Shown piece by piece: positions 1 through 7,232 of a stretch of 64,000 nt of DNA (the first letter of the stretch is position 1; the number at the start of each line of letters is the position of its first letter). Position numbers and translations under genes: made by a program. This stretch comes from Hydrotalea sp. (lineage in GTDB: Bacteria; Bacteroidota; Bacteroidia; Chitinophagales; Chitinophagaceae), in assembly GCA_027364735.1 (NCBI GenBank), contig DAHXOT010000008.1, forward strand, positions 44,141 through 108,140. Reading direction: 5' to 3'. The notes beneath the pieces are model-generated. The model was not told the origin of the DNA, searched no databases, and was given only the letters and a program-made list of their open reading frames with translations.

Positions 1-897
1 TACCCGAATGCTGTCTAAACCAGCTTCACATAAAGCCTTTACTGCATTAGGTTTCGAGCCATTGGTGTTAATATTGATACTTCCTTTATTGGTATGTTTT
101 CTTATTTCAATAATGGCTTGTTTAATTGTTTCCCACATTAATAGCGGTTCGCCTTCGCAACCTTGTCCAAAACTTACAATTGGATAAGGAGCATTGATAA
201 GATGCGGAACAGCAAATTCAACAATTTCTTCTACCGAAGGTTTAAATATTAATCTATCTTGCGTAGCAACAATAGTTTCTTCTTCCGGTTGAAATGAAAT
301 ACAACCTAAGCAATTTGCATTGCAGGATGGTGAGGTAGGAATGGGGCATTCCCATCTTCCCAAAGCAAAATTTCTTGCAGCAGGACAACTATACGTATTG
401 CAACAATTATTCATTAAATGAGTTACCAATCTATTATTTGGGAATGCTGCTGTTAAATATTGAGCACCCGATTTAATATTAGTGTCATCATATCCGGCAC
501 ATTCTTGCCGAATATCTTGTTCAATTCTTATGGCCGAAACGTAAAATTTATTATTTAACCAGCCTGCAGCAGTATAACAAAATAATGGGAGTGTGGGAGC
601 GTTTTTTGTAGTTTCAAAAGCTGCAATATATAAGCCTGTATGAGCAGGAGGAATAAAAGCAGCTACTGCCCATCCTTTAAGGCATAAGCGAAGTTCTCCC
701 GATGCAACATCTAAACCAATGCCATGCCTGCCCGGCAGTTCGTATAAATTGCCACCATCGGGTAATTCAATCCAATCTTCAGGTGAAATAGGAAAGGCAT
801 CCCATGCTGAACGGCCTACTGCATACAAAGTAGTATCTTCAAAAATATTTCCTTTACCATCGGAATATAATAAGTAAGGTGATTGATGTAAAGCCAT
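1..897 (-). CDS. Radical SAM protein, 3' end cut by window edge
   Basis: The reading frame is open from an ATG at 897 to the window edge (299 codons) and continues outside. It carries the radical SAM cluster motif CNANCLGC (Cys192, Cys196, Cys199), which would bind a [4Fe-4S] cluster for S-adenosylmethionine cleavage. A downstream GQGCEGEPLL stretch resembles the SAM-contacting GGEP motif of the family, followed by a GSININTNGS strand typical of the radical SAM barrel. The roughly 190 residues before the cluster are an extra N-terminal region with a further Cys-rich patch near residue 165 (CCNTYSC), so this is not a minimal radical SAM enzyme. The substrate is not recognisable and the C-terminal part is missing, so auxiliary clusters cannot be judged. 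The next gene upstream on the same strand begins 49 bases away, so the two may be cotranscribed. Radical SAM membership is confident; the specific function is unknown. Confidence 0.85.
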   Translation of the reverse strand, partial: MALHQSPYLLYSDGKGNIFEDTTLYAVGRSAWDAFPISPEDWIELPDGGNLYELPGRHGIGLDVASGELRLCLKGWAVAAFIPPAHTGLYIAAFETTKNAPTLPLFCYTAAGWLNNKFYVSAIRIEQDIRQECAGYDDTNIKSGAQYLTAAFPNNRLVTHLMNNCCNTYSCPAARNFALGRWECPIPTSPSCNANCLGCISFQPEEETIVATQDRLIFKPSVEEIVEFAVPHLINAPYPIVSFGQGCEGEPLLMWETIKQAIIEIRKHTNKGSININTNGSKPNAVKALCEAGLDSIRV

Positions 898-946
898 TAT
901 GAGGGTTCTTATTTGTGATTTTTAGCGTATTTAATAACAGTACATG

Positions 947-1540
947 TTATTGTTTGGCAATTAAATTATTTTTACAAAATTCGTTAAATTCTTTTTCAAC
1001 TGAAATGGGTATTTCTTCATTTACCATTCGTTGAATTAATACATTATTCTTACAGTCTATTGTTAATAAACCATCTTTCAAAATAACGTTATTGAGTTCT
1101 TCCCATAAAAATCTTTTTTTAGGAAAAGAATTGAATACAATTTCTGTACTATCAAAAGCTATTTCGGGTAATATTTTTACAGGTTTTTCTAAAATAGCAG
1201 CTATAATATAAAAGAAAAAAAATAAGGTTCCTTTTGGATGAATATACCAACCCCATGCACCAATTAATAATGCAAAGCGATAAAACGGAACATGACTTTT
1301 TAGAGATTGCCAATAAGAAAATAACCACCAAAAAATAATAATAATACTTAAAATAAAGAGTAAACCTGATTTTCCGGCAAGGCTAAATTGGTGCGAAACG
1401 GTATATTGTGTATATACCTCGAATAAAAAGCTTATTATAGCAATTAATAACATTAATTTGCTTATCCAATCAATATATTTATACGAGGAATGTTCTTTCA
1501 GTACAACAATATAATCATAGGTTTTAGCAGTTCTTTTCAT
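947..1540 (-). CDS. Hypothetical membrane protein, about 197 aa
   Basis: I do not recognise a named family. The N-terminal 130 residues hold about four hydrophobic segments, grouped as two hairpins; the C-terminal 65 residues are soluble and look like a small beta-rich domain (segments IAFDSTEIVFNSF and GLLTIDCKNN), as in PH-like membrane-anchored proteins. The ATG at 1540 (MKRTAK) is preferred to an in-frame TTG three codons upstream, because ATG is the usual start here and there is no ribosome-binding signal favouring the TTG. It is followed on the same strand by the radical SAM gene. The upstream neighbour ccmE is divergent, with 138 bases between them that must hold promoters for both. 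Function unknown; a regulatory or scaffold membrane protein is possible but not shown. Confidence 0.7.
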   Translation of the reverse strand: MKRTAKTYDYIVVLKEHSSYKYIDWISKLMLLIAIISFLFEVYTQYTVSHQFSLAGKSGLLFILSIIIIFWWLFSYWQSLKSHVPFYRFALLIGAWGWYIHPKGTLFFFFYIIAAILEKPVKILPEIAFDSTEIVFNSFPKKRFLWEELNNVILKDGLLTIDCKNNVLIQRMVNEEIPISVEKEFNEFCKNNLIAKQ

Positions 1541-1650
1541 AATTGGCAAAATTAGGTTTGATTGTGAAGTATTTGCTAATTATTTCATTATTCGAAAGCA
1601 ATGTTTATAAAACATGATGCATATCAAATCAATGGTAACAGTTAAAAAAT

Positions 1651-1658
1651 TACTTTTG
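1651..1658 (+). promoter_or_regulatory. Candidate -7 promoter box for ccmE-ccmF
   Basis: TACTTTTG fits the Bacteroidota -7 consensus TAnnTTTG and lies 20 bases before the ccmE start. No TTG -33 element is found at 19-20 bases spacing, so the call rests on one box and position. Confidence 0.35.
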
Positions 1659-1678
1659 CTGGGAAACTTTTAAAAAGT

Positions 1679-2080
1679 ATGAAAAAAATTCACATCATAA
1701 TTTTAGTATTAATTGCAGCAGCTATTACAATTTTAATAAGCTATACCGGTAATCTTACCACTTACGAAACTATAGCTTCGGCCAAACAGAAGCAAGGTAA
1801 GCCGGTTAAATTAATTGTAATGCTCGATAAATCTTCTATACAGTATGATGCCAAAAATCCTAATTACTTAACATTTTCGGTGATAGATACTTTAGGAAAT
1901 AAGGTTAATGTTGTTTATCATAATTCTAAACCGGAAAATATGGAGATGAGCAAACAAATTGTATTAGGCGGCAGAATGGAAGGCGATCATTTTGAATGTA
2001 AAGATATTTTATTAAAGTGTCCATCTAAATATAAAGACGATGCAAAAGCTGTAAACAACAGTATTAATGCTTCTAATTAA
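1679..2080 (+). CDS. ccmE: Cytochrome c maturation protein CcmE, CxxxY type
   Basis: CcmE is the periplasmic heme chaperone of System I cytochrome c maturation: it binds heme covalently and hands it to CcmF. The 133-aa protein has an N-terminal membrane anchor (about residues 4-22) and an OB-fold domain (about 40-112). In the well-studied proteobacterial form heme attaches to the His of an HxxxY motif. Here the equivalent site reads CPSKY, with Cys114 and Tyr118, so this is the cysteine-type (CxxxY) variant described for archaeal and some deltaproteobacterial CcmE. The C-terminal tail after the motif is short. ccmF follows 17 bases downstream, which supports the assignment. ccmA, ccmB, ccmC and ccmH are not in the window. 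Confidence 0.9.
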   Translation: MKKIHIIILVLIAAAITILISYTGNLTTYETIASAKQKQGKPVKLIVMLDKSSIQYDAKNPNYLTFSVIDTLGNKVNVVYHNSKPENMEMSKQIVLGGRMEGDHFECKDILLKCPSKYKDDAKAVNNSINASN

Positions 2081-2097
2081 AACATTCTTTCTACACT

Positions 2098-4524
2098 ATG
2101 CAATATATAGACGAACATTTATTACCCGGACAGTTAGGGCATTTTTTTGCCATTCTTTCATTAGTAGCATCTGTATTAGCAACCATTGCGTATTTTAAGG
2201 CTAATCGGTTACAAGTTGTACAAGAAAAAACCAGTTGGTTACAATTGGCCCGTGTATTCTTTTTTATAGAAACAATTGCCGTTTTTGCCGTTTTTATTTT
2301 AATTTATTATATCGTTTCTAATCATTATCACGAATACTTTTTTGCGTGGAATCATTCCTCATTATCATTACCTCCAAAATACTTGTTGGCTTGTATTTGG
2401 GAAGATCAATCGGGTAGTTTTTTATTATGGAATATTTGGCATTGTGTGTTAGGTTGGATAATAATATGGAAAAATAAAAAATGGGAAGCTCCTGTTTTAA
2501 CCGTTATCAACTTTGCACAATTTTGTATTGCAACCATGCTTATTGGATTATATGTTTTTGATGTAAAAATTGGTAATAATCCTTTTATTTTATGGAGGCA
2601 CGAAATGAGTCAGTTGCCCATTTTCAGCGATCCCAATTACTTACAATTGCCTCGTGTTCATGAAGGAAATGATTTAAATACTTTATTACAGAATTATTGG
2701 ATGGTAATACATCCGCCGGTTTTATTTTTAGGTTTTGCATCCACTATTATTCCTTTTGCATTTGCGTATGCCGGATTAGTGAATAAGGATCATTCATGGA
2801 TTAAAACTGCCATTCCTTGGACCTCATTTTCAGCCGCAATATTAGGTACAGGCATTATGATGGGGGCCGCATGGGCTTACGAAAGTTTAAACTTTGGAGG
2901 CTATTGGGCTTGGGATCCTGTAGAAAATGCCTCTTTGGTTCCTTGGTTAACTTTAATTGCAGGCTTACATACCAATATTGTATATAAAGCCACCGGTTAT
3001 TCTTTACGAAGTACTTACTTCTTTTACATCATTACATTTACATTGGTGTTATACTCTACTTTTCTTACCAGAAGTGGTGTATTAGGCGATACTTCGGTAC
3101 ATGCTTTTGTAGGTTCTGATATGACTGCCCAGCTTGTGCTATTTGTAGTAGTTTTCTTTGTTCCTGCGATAGTATATTTTGCTATCAGATATAAATCTAT
3201 TCCGACAATTACGAAAGAAGAAAATACGAATAGTCGCGAATTTTGGATGTTTATTGGTTCTTTAGTTTTGTTTTTATCTTCTATTATTATCATTTCTAAA
3301 ACTTCTATTCCGGTATTCAATAAAATTTTTAAAACCAATGTAGCGCCTCCGGAAGATCCGTTGAAAGAATATAATCAAATTCAAATTTTCATAGCAATCA
3401 TCATTGGTATACTTACAGCTACTACACAATATTTTAAGTATAAAAATACTTCTAATAGTTTTTTTGGTAAAAGAATTGTATTGCCAACAGTCATTGCTTT
3501 GGTACTAAGTATACTTATTATTGTATTTGCCAATATTAATTACGATAAATACGGAATTGGATTTTTAATTGCTATATATGTTGCAATTTTTGGTAGCATA
3601 TATGCTATTGTAGCGAATGCCATGTATATATGGAGCGGATTAAAAGGTAAACTAAAAGCAGCTGGTGCATCGGTTGCTCATGTAGGATTTGGGTTAGTAT
3701 TAGTAGGCATTTTATTGTCATCGGCTAAAAAAAATGTATTAAGCCAAAATACTACCGGAATTGCTGTTTTTAAGAAAGATAAACGGGAAGATCCTGCTGA
3801 AAACATTACCCTATTTAAGCGTGTGCCCACTGATATGGGTAAATATACAGTTACCTATGTAACCGATACCTTTAATGTGGCCGAAAAGAAAACTTATTTT
3901 GAAATAGATTTTAAATCGAAAGATGGGAAGGAACATTTTAAGCTGTACCCCGATTTAATGAAAAATAATAAAGGCATGGAAGGAATGTCGGCTAATCCGG
4001 CTGCCCGTCATTATTTCAATAAAGATATTTTTGTGTACATATCTGCATACGAACAAAATAAGGAAAACGATACAGCGGTATTTCGTAAAAAAGAATTGAA
4101 AGTAGGCGATACGGTTTTTTATGGTAACGGATTTGTAGTGTTAAATAAAATTGAAGTAAATCCCAAATCACTTCAAACAAAATATAATGCAGATGAGCAG
4201 GCATTATTTTTAAATATTACTGTATTATCAAAAGATGGAAAACAGTATAATGCAATGCCCGGAATTGCTTTAAAGGGAAATAGTTTAAGAGATATTCCGG
4301 ATACTGTTCCGCAACAAAGCCTTGCCATAAAATTTAATAAGCTGATTGATCCAAAAACAAGTACCATAGAAATTGGCATTAAAGAAAGTGCTGCTGTGTC
4401 TGATTTAATCACTTTAAAAGTGTACGAATTTCCTTGGATAATAATTTTGTGGATAGGTATTATACTTATGGTTATTGGGTTTATAATGTCTATTCTATAC
4501 AGGCTTAATCGCATGACATCTTAA
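2098..4524 (+). CDS. ccmF: Heme lyase CcmF (CcmF/CcsA family)
   Basis: CcmF attaches heme to apocytochrome c CxxCH motifs, taking heme from CcmE. The 808-aa protein has about 14-15 hydrophobic segments. It carries the tryptophan-rich heme-handling (WWD) motif GYWAWDPVENAS at residues 268-279, and the flanking histidines expected for heme ligation are present, for example in YWMVIHPPVLF around residue 205. A large soluble, periplasmic domain of about 220 residues sits near the C-terminus before a final transmembrane helix. The ATG at 2098 directly follows ccmE, giving a two-gene unit. Length and layout match Bacteroidota CcmF. The presence of ccmEF implies multi- or monoheme c-type cytochromes in the envelope. 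Confidence 0.93.
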   Translation: MQYIDEHLLPGQLGHFFAILSLVASVLATIAYFKANRLQVVQEKTSWLQLARVFFFIETIAVFAVFILIYYIVSNHYHEYFFAWNHSSLSLPPKYLLACIWEDQSGSFLLWNIWHCVLGWIIIWKNKKWEAPVLTVINFAQFCIATMLIGLYVFDVKIGNNPFILWRHEMSQLPIFSDPNYLQLPRVHEGNDLNTLLQNYWMVIHPPVLFLGFASTIIPFAFAYAGLVNKDHSWIKTAIPWTSFSAAILGTGIMMGAAWAYESLNFGGYWAWDPVENASLVPWLTLIAGLHTNIVYKATGYSLRSTYFFYIITFTLVLYSTFLTRSGVLGDTSVHAFVGSDMTAQLVLFVVVFFVPAIVYFAIRYKSIPTITKEENTNSREFWMFIGSLVLFLSSIIIISKTSIPVFNKIFKTNVAPPEDPLKEYNQIQIFIAIIIGILTATTQYFKYKNTSNSFFGKRIVLPTVIALVLSILIIVFANINYDKYGIGFLIAIYVAIFGSIYAIVANAMYIWSGLKGKLKAAGASVAHVGFGLVLVGILLSSAKKNVLSQNTTGIAVFKKDKREDPAENITLFKRVPTDMGKYTVTYVTDTFNVAEKKTYFEIDFKSKDGKEHFKLYPDLMKNNKGMEGMSANPAARHYFNKDIFVYISAYEQNKENDTAVFRKKELKVGDTVFYGNGFVVLNKIEVNPKSLQTKYNADEQALFLNITVLSKDGKQYNAMPGIALKGNSLRDIPDTVPQQSLAIKFNKLIDPKTSTIEIGIKESAAVSDLITLKVYEFPWIIILWIGIILMVIGFIMSILYRLNRMTS

Positions 4525-4592
4525 CAATCGGTTAGGGTTACTATTAAAAGTTGGCGGCATTAATACCAAACATGTATTTATTTTTATACTTC

Positions 4593-5225
4593 ATGCAACT
4601 TTTTAAAAAATATATTAACCAAATAATACTTCTAACAATAAGTAGCTTCTTTTTTATTTATTCTCAAAAAGCTTCTGCCCAGCAATTCGGCATAAATGAT
4701 ACCATTCGAGTACATATTTTTATAACCTCAACCGGCGATACAATTCCTACCAGCGATTTGCCCCCTTTCTTTGTAGAAAAAAAATTAAATAGACAACAGT
4801 CTCGTTATTGGCAAGATTGGACAAGATTGCGTAATGCAATTTATGTTACCTATCCTTATGCAAAAGCTTCTTCTAAAATAATGAATGAAATAAATGCCAA
4901 ATTGGTACATGTGAGCGATAAAAAAATGCGAAAAGCAATTATAAGATCTCGTGAAAAAGAGTTAAAAAAAGAGTTTGCAGATAAGCTTACACAACTTTCT
5001 ATTTATCAAGGAAGAGTTTTAATGAAATTAATTTATCGCCAAACCAATAATAGTTGTTATGAAATTATTGAGGAATATAAAGGCGTTTTTACTGCAGCTT
5101 TTTGGCAAACGGTGGCAGTTATTTTTGGAGGAAATTTAAAGTTGAAATATGAGGCAAATGGTGCAGATAGAGAAATGGAAAAAATTGTTCAAGATGTTGC
5201 TAAAATGTATGGAGATAGAATTTAA
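4593..5225 (+). CDS. DUF4294 domain secreted protein
   Basis: This is a 210-aa protein beginning with a signal peptide (Lys-rich start, hydrophobic core, cleavage near KASA-QQF). The mature part carries features I associate with DUF4294: a DLPPFFV segment, a WTRLRNAIYVTYPYAK segment and a long basic helical region. This domain is found almost only in Bacteroidota and its function is not known. The frame opens further upstream, with a TTG at 4551 and an ATG at 4572. I prefer the ATG at 4593 because only from there does the signal peptide have a normal length and charge. It follows ccmF by 68 bases on the same strand and may be cotranscribed. The C-terminal region (RQTNNSCYEIIEEYKG) is the most conserved-looking part. 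Confidence 0.78.
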   Translation: MQLFKKYINQIILLTISSFFFIYSQKASAQQFGINDTIRVHIFITSTGDTIPTSDLPPFFVEKKLNRQQSRYWQDWTRLRNAIYVTYPYAKASSKIMNEINAKLVHVSDKKMRKAIIRSREKELKKEFADKLTQLSIYQGRVLMKLIYRQTNNSCYEIIEEYKGVFTAAFWQTVAVIFGGNLKLKYEANGADREMEKIVQDVAKMYGDRI

Positions 5226-5237
5226 TTGCCCGCTATC

Positions 5238-5882
5238 TTAAACATAGTGTTGTAATAACTGAATAAATTGTTCTCTCATAATAAAACGTGCCCCTAAACT
5301 TTCTAAATGTTGCGTATGTATTTGGCAATCTATTAATACTACACCTTCTTTTTTTAACTGTTCAACATAATTGATAAATGCAAATTTGCTTGCATTACTT
5401 TCGGTACTAAACATACTTTCACCAAAAAAAATTTTACCTAAGCGTACACCATATAATCCGCCTACTAATTTCCCATCATACCAAGTTTCTGCACTATGGG
5501 CAATTCCTTTTTTATAAAGTTCTACATAGGCAGTGGTAACTTCTTCTTTTATCCAAGTTCCATCTTGGTCTTTGCGTTTAGTAATTTTACATTGGTTAAT
5601 CACTTCTTTAAATGCGGCATTAACAGTAAACTCAAATTTGTTTTTTTTAAGTACACTTTTCATGCTTTTACTAACCTTTAATTCTTCCGGAAAAAGTACA
5701 AAGCGAGGATTAGGGCACCACCATAAAGGAATATCTCCATCATACCAAGGGAATATTCCATTTTTATAAGCCAATAGTAATCTTTCGGTACTTAAATCTC
5801 CGCCAACAGCTAATAATCCATCCTCTAAAGAAGCTTCAACCGGAGGAAACCAGATAGATTCATTTAATGCAAATAATGGCAT
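5238..5882 (-). CDS. aat: Leucyl/phenylalanyl-tRNA-protein transferase
   Basis: Aat transfers Leu or Phe from aminoacyl-tRNA to the N-terminal Lys or Arg of proteins, creating a destabilising N-terminus for ClpS-ClpAP. The 214-aa length fits the family. Conserved blocks are visible in order: FPPVEASLEDGLLAVGGDL near the N-terminus, YKNGIFPWYDGDIPLWWCPN, the GLYGVRLGKIFFGESMFS block, and ASKFAF with DCQIHTQHLESLGAR near the C-terminus. The start at 5882 gives the usual short N-terminus. The upstream gene on the same strand, 17 bases away, is clpS, the reader of the same N-degron, so the two steps of the pathway are encoded together. The end is 12 bases from the convergent DUF4294 gene, with no clear terminator. 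Confidence 0.96.
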   Translation of the reverse strand: MPLFALNESIWFPPVEASLEDGLLAVGGDLSTERLLLAYKNGIFPWYDGDIPLWWCPNPRFVLFPEELKVSKSMKSVLKKNKFEFTVNAAFKEVINQCKITKRKDQDGTWIKEEVTTAYVELYKKGIAHSAETWYDGKLVGGLYGVRLGKIFFGESMFSTESNASKFAFINYVEQLKKEGVVLIDCQIHTQHLESLGARFIMREQFIQLLQHYV

Positions 5883-5899
5883 GAAGAAGTGGGGGGAGT

Positions 5900-6211
5900 T
5901 TAATGATCAGCTAATGCTTCAATAGTGGCACCAATACCACGTTCTGTAATAGCATCACACATTGGTTTAAGAATATCATATTCTCCTTTTTTTACGGCAT
6001 ATTTGCCATTGATATGAATAAGTAAAGCACATTGTTCTGCTTGCTCTTCGGAGTGGTTACAAACCTTTATAAGCGTTTCAATAACCCATTCAAAGGTGTT
6101 TACTTCATCGTTCCAAACAATTAAGTTAAATGGTAATTGAATGTCTGTGAGCACATCCTGCTCTTCTTTCTTAAAAGGATTAGTTGTACTATTTGTAATT
6201 GAATAAAGCAT
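5900..6211 (-). CDS. clpS: ATP-dependent Clp protease adaptor ClpS
   Basis: ClpS delivers proteins with N-terminal Leu, Phe, Tyr or Trp to the Clp protease. The 103-aa protein has a short acidic extension and then the ClpS core. The residues lining the N-degron pocket in E. coli (Asn34, Asp35, His66) have clear counterparts in the WNDEVNTF and LIHINGK segments, so the pocket appears intact. The ATG at 6211 is chosen over an in-frame TTG at 6229 because it leaves the conserved core unchanged and ATG is usual. The gene sits directly before aat in the same direction. No upstream TAnnTTTG box was pinned for the pair. Confidence 0.93.
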   Translation of the reverse strand: MLYSITNSTTNPFKKEEQDVLTDIQLPFNLIVWNDEVNTFEWVIETLIKVCNHSEEQAEQCALLIHINGKYAVKKGEYDILKPMCDAITERGIGATIEALADH

Positions 6212-6335
6212 TGAAGCAAAGTTAAACAAGTTTTCTATTTCTGAAACACTATTTAGGTGATGCTTATTGGTAGAAATATGGAAAGATTCGTGTATGATAT
6301 TTTAAAACTATTCAGTTTTAGATGTTGAAAAGGAA

Positions 6336-6365
6336 AATAAAAAACCTCAGTAAGATACTGAGGTT
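6336..6365 (-). terminator. Intrinsic terminator after tRNA-Val
   Basis: Read on the minus strand, AACCTCAGTA and TACTGAGGTT form a 10-bp stem with a TCT loop, followed by a T run. It lies two bases past the tRNA 3' end. Confidence 0.85.
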
Positions 6366-6367
6366 AG

Positions 6368-6442
6368 TGGGAGTTGACGGGATCGAACCGCCGACCCTCT
6401 GCTTGTAAGGCAGATGCTCTAAACCAGCTGAGCTAAACTCCC
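6368..6442 (-). tRNA. tRNA-Val (anticodon UAC)
   Basis: On the minus strand the acceptor arms GGGAGTT and AACTCCC pair over 7 bp. The D-arm contains TAGCTCAGCTGGTTTAGAGC. The anticodon stem TCTGC/GCAGA encloses the loop CTTACAA with anticodon TAC, which reads valine GUN codons. The T-arm contains GGTTCGATCCC. The discriminator is A and CCA is not encoded, so it must be added after transcription. The gene stands alone between its own promoter and terminator rather than in a tRNA cluster. Confidence 0.96.
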
Positions 6443-6459
6443 TTATTGTTTTGGGAGTG

Positions 6460-6489
6460 CAAAAATAGGTGCAGAAATGTAACAACCAA
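6460..6489 (-). promoter_or_regulatory. Bacteroidota-type promoter of tRNA-Val
   Basis: On the minus strand TTG (6489-6487), exactly 19 bases, then TATTTTTG (6467-6460) match the -33/-7 consensus TTG-N19-TAnnTTTG. The -7 box ends 17 bases before the tRNA. It is one of the two best promoter matches in the window. Confidence 0.8.
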
Positions 6490-6497
6490 AAAAAACT

Positions 6498-6788
6498 TTA
6501 ATTAAGTTGTACAGCAGGTAATCGATATTGCTGACTATCGTACACAAAAAGCTCTTCAATTGTATATTTCCAATACCTAACTAAAGGAGATTTTTCTAAA
6601 ATTTCGGCTACATCTTCTTTTGTTTCGGCATTAATGGTTATCCATGAAGTTTGGCTTTCCATACTTACCGCATAACTATCTATTTTACCTTTATTAATTA
6701 AGTAGTTGATATATGTACGATGTGAAGGAACATACGACATAAAATCTTCGTCCATTTCAAACTTTATAATTGCCTGATATTTTTTCAT
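6498..6788 (-). CDS. YciI-like small protein
   Basis: This 96-aa protein has the layout of a single dimeric alpha/beta-barrel (ferredoxin-like) domain of the YciI or muconolactone-isomerase type: a first strand KKYQAIIKFEMDEDF, a helix with an HRTYINYLINKGKI segment, a strand SYAVSMESQTSWITINAE, a helix KEDVAEILEKSPL and a last strand YWKYTIEELFVYD. No catalytic residue can be assigned, and the natural substrate of this kind of protein is usually unknown. It has a strong Shine-Dalgarno sequence just upstream, which is rare here and fixes the start. It is monocistronic, followed by the tRNA-Val promoter region. Confidence 0.7.
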   Translation of the reverse strand: MKKYQAIIKFEMDEDFMSYVPSHRTYINYLINKGKIDSYAVSMESQTSWITINAETKEDVAEILEKSPLVRYWKYTIEELFVYDSQQYRLPAVQLN

Positions 6789-6793
6789 AAATG

Positions 6794-6800
6794 CCTCCTT
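6794..6800 (-). promoter_or_regulatory. Strong Shine-Dalgarno site
   Basis: AAGGAGG on the minus strand lies five bases before the ATG at 6788. It is nearly a full complement of the 16S 3' end. Most genes in this window have no such site, as usual for Bacteroidota, so it stands out and decides the start of the YciI-like gene. Confidence 0.75.
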
Positions 6801-6908
6801 TTATTTTAGGTACAATAGTCATGCTAAAATTTTCTTGTGGCAAAATGGCAATTAGCAATTTTAATTTAATAATTCGAGTATTATTGCAGGTAACACTATT
6901 ATGAAGAT

Positions 6909-7106
6909 ATGAAAACTATAGCATTATTATTACTATCGAATATTTTTATGACATTCGCTTGGTATGGCCATTTGCGGTATCAAGGTTTTCCTTTGTGGAA
7001 AACAATTGTAGTTAGTTGGGGAATTGCATTTTTTGAGTATTGTTTAATGATACCGGCAAATAGATTTGGTTTTGCTGCCGGCTGGAATGGATTTCAATTA
7101 AAATGA
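6909..7106 (+). pseudogene. DUF486 (DMT-like) membrane protein, C-terminally truncated
   Basis: The 65 residues match the first half of DUF486/DMT-family small membrane proteins: TIALLLLSNIFMTFAWYGHL, a PLWKTIVVSWGIAFFEYC segment and PANRFGF. Members I know are about 110-120 aa and continue after the FQLK segment with a conserved IQEVITL block and two more membrane segments. Here TGA directly follows FQLK. None of the frames I read in the next 25 bases resumes the family, and an intrinsic terminator begins 24 bases later. So the protein would have two of four membrane segments. It may be a decayed remnant or a functional short form; I favour decay. The first half shows no internal damage. Confidence 0.72.
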
Positions 7107-7130
7107 ATAGTGAATAGTCCTAAAATAATT

Positions 7131-7160
7131 AGGCATCCCGTTTTGCGAGATGCCTTTTTT
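7131..7160 (+). terminator. Intrinsic terminator
   Basis: AGGCATC pairs with GATGCCT, extended by a CG/CG step past one mismatch around a TTTTG loop, followed by six T. It ends the truncated DUF486 gene. Confidence 0.85.
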
Positions 7161-7232
7161 AACCCTGCTGCATAAAAAAATCGAAAATGAGACTTTAGGC
7201 TAATAGAAAAGTTTAATTAGTCTTTTATTTTT

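Noticed and set aside
3024..3338. 104-aa minus-strand frame inside ccmF
   Set aside because: It lies fully antisense to a conserved gene with an intact frame.
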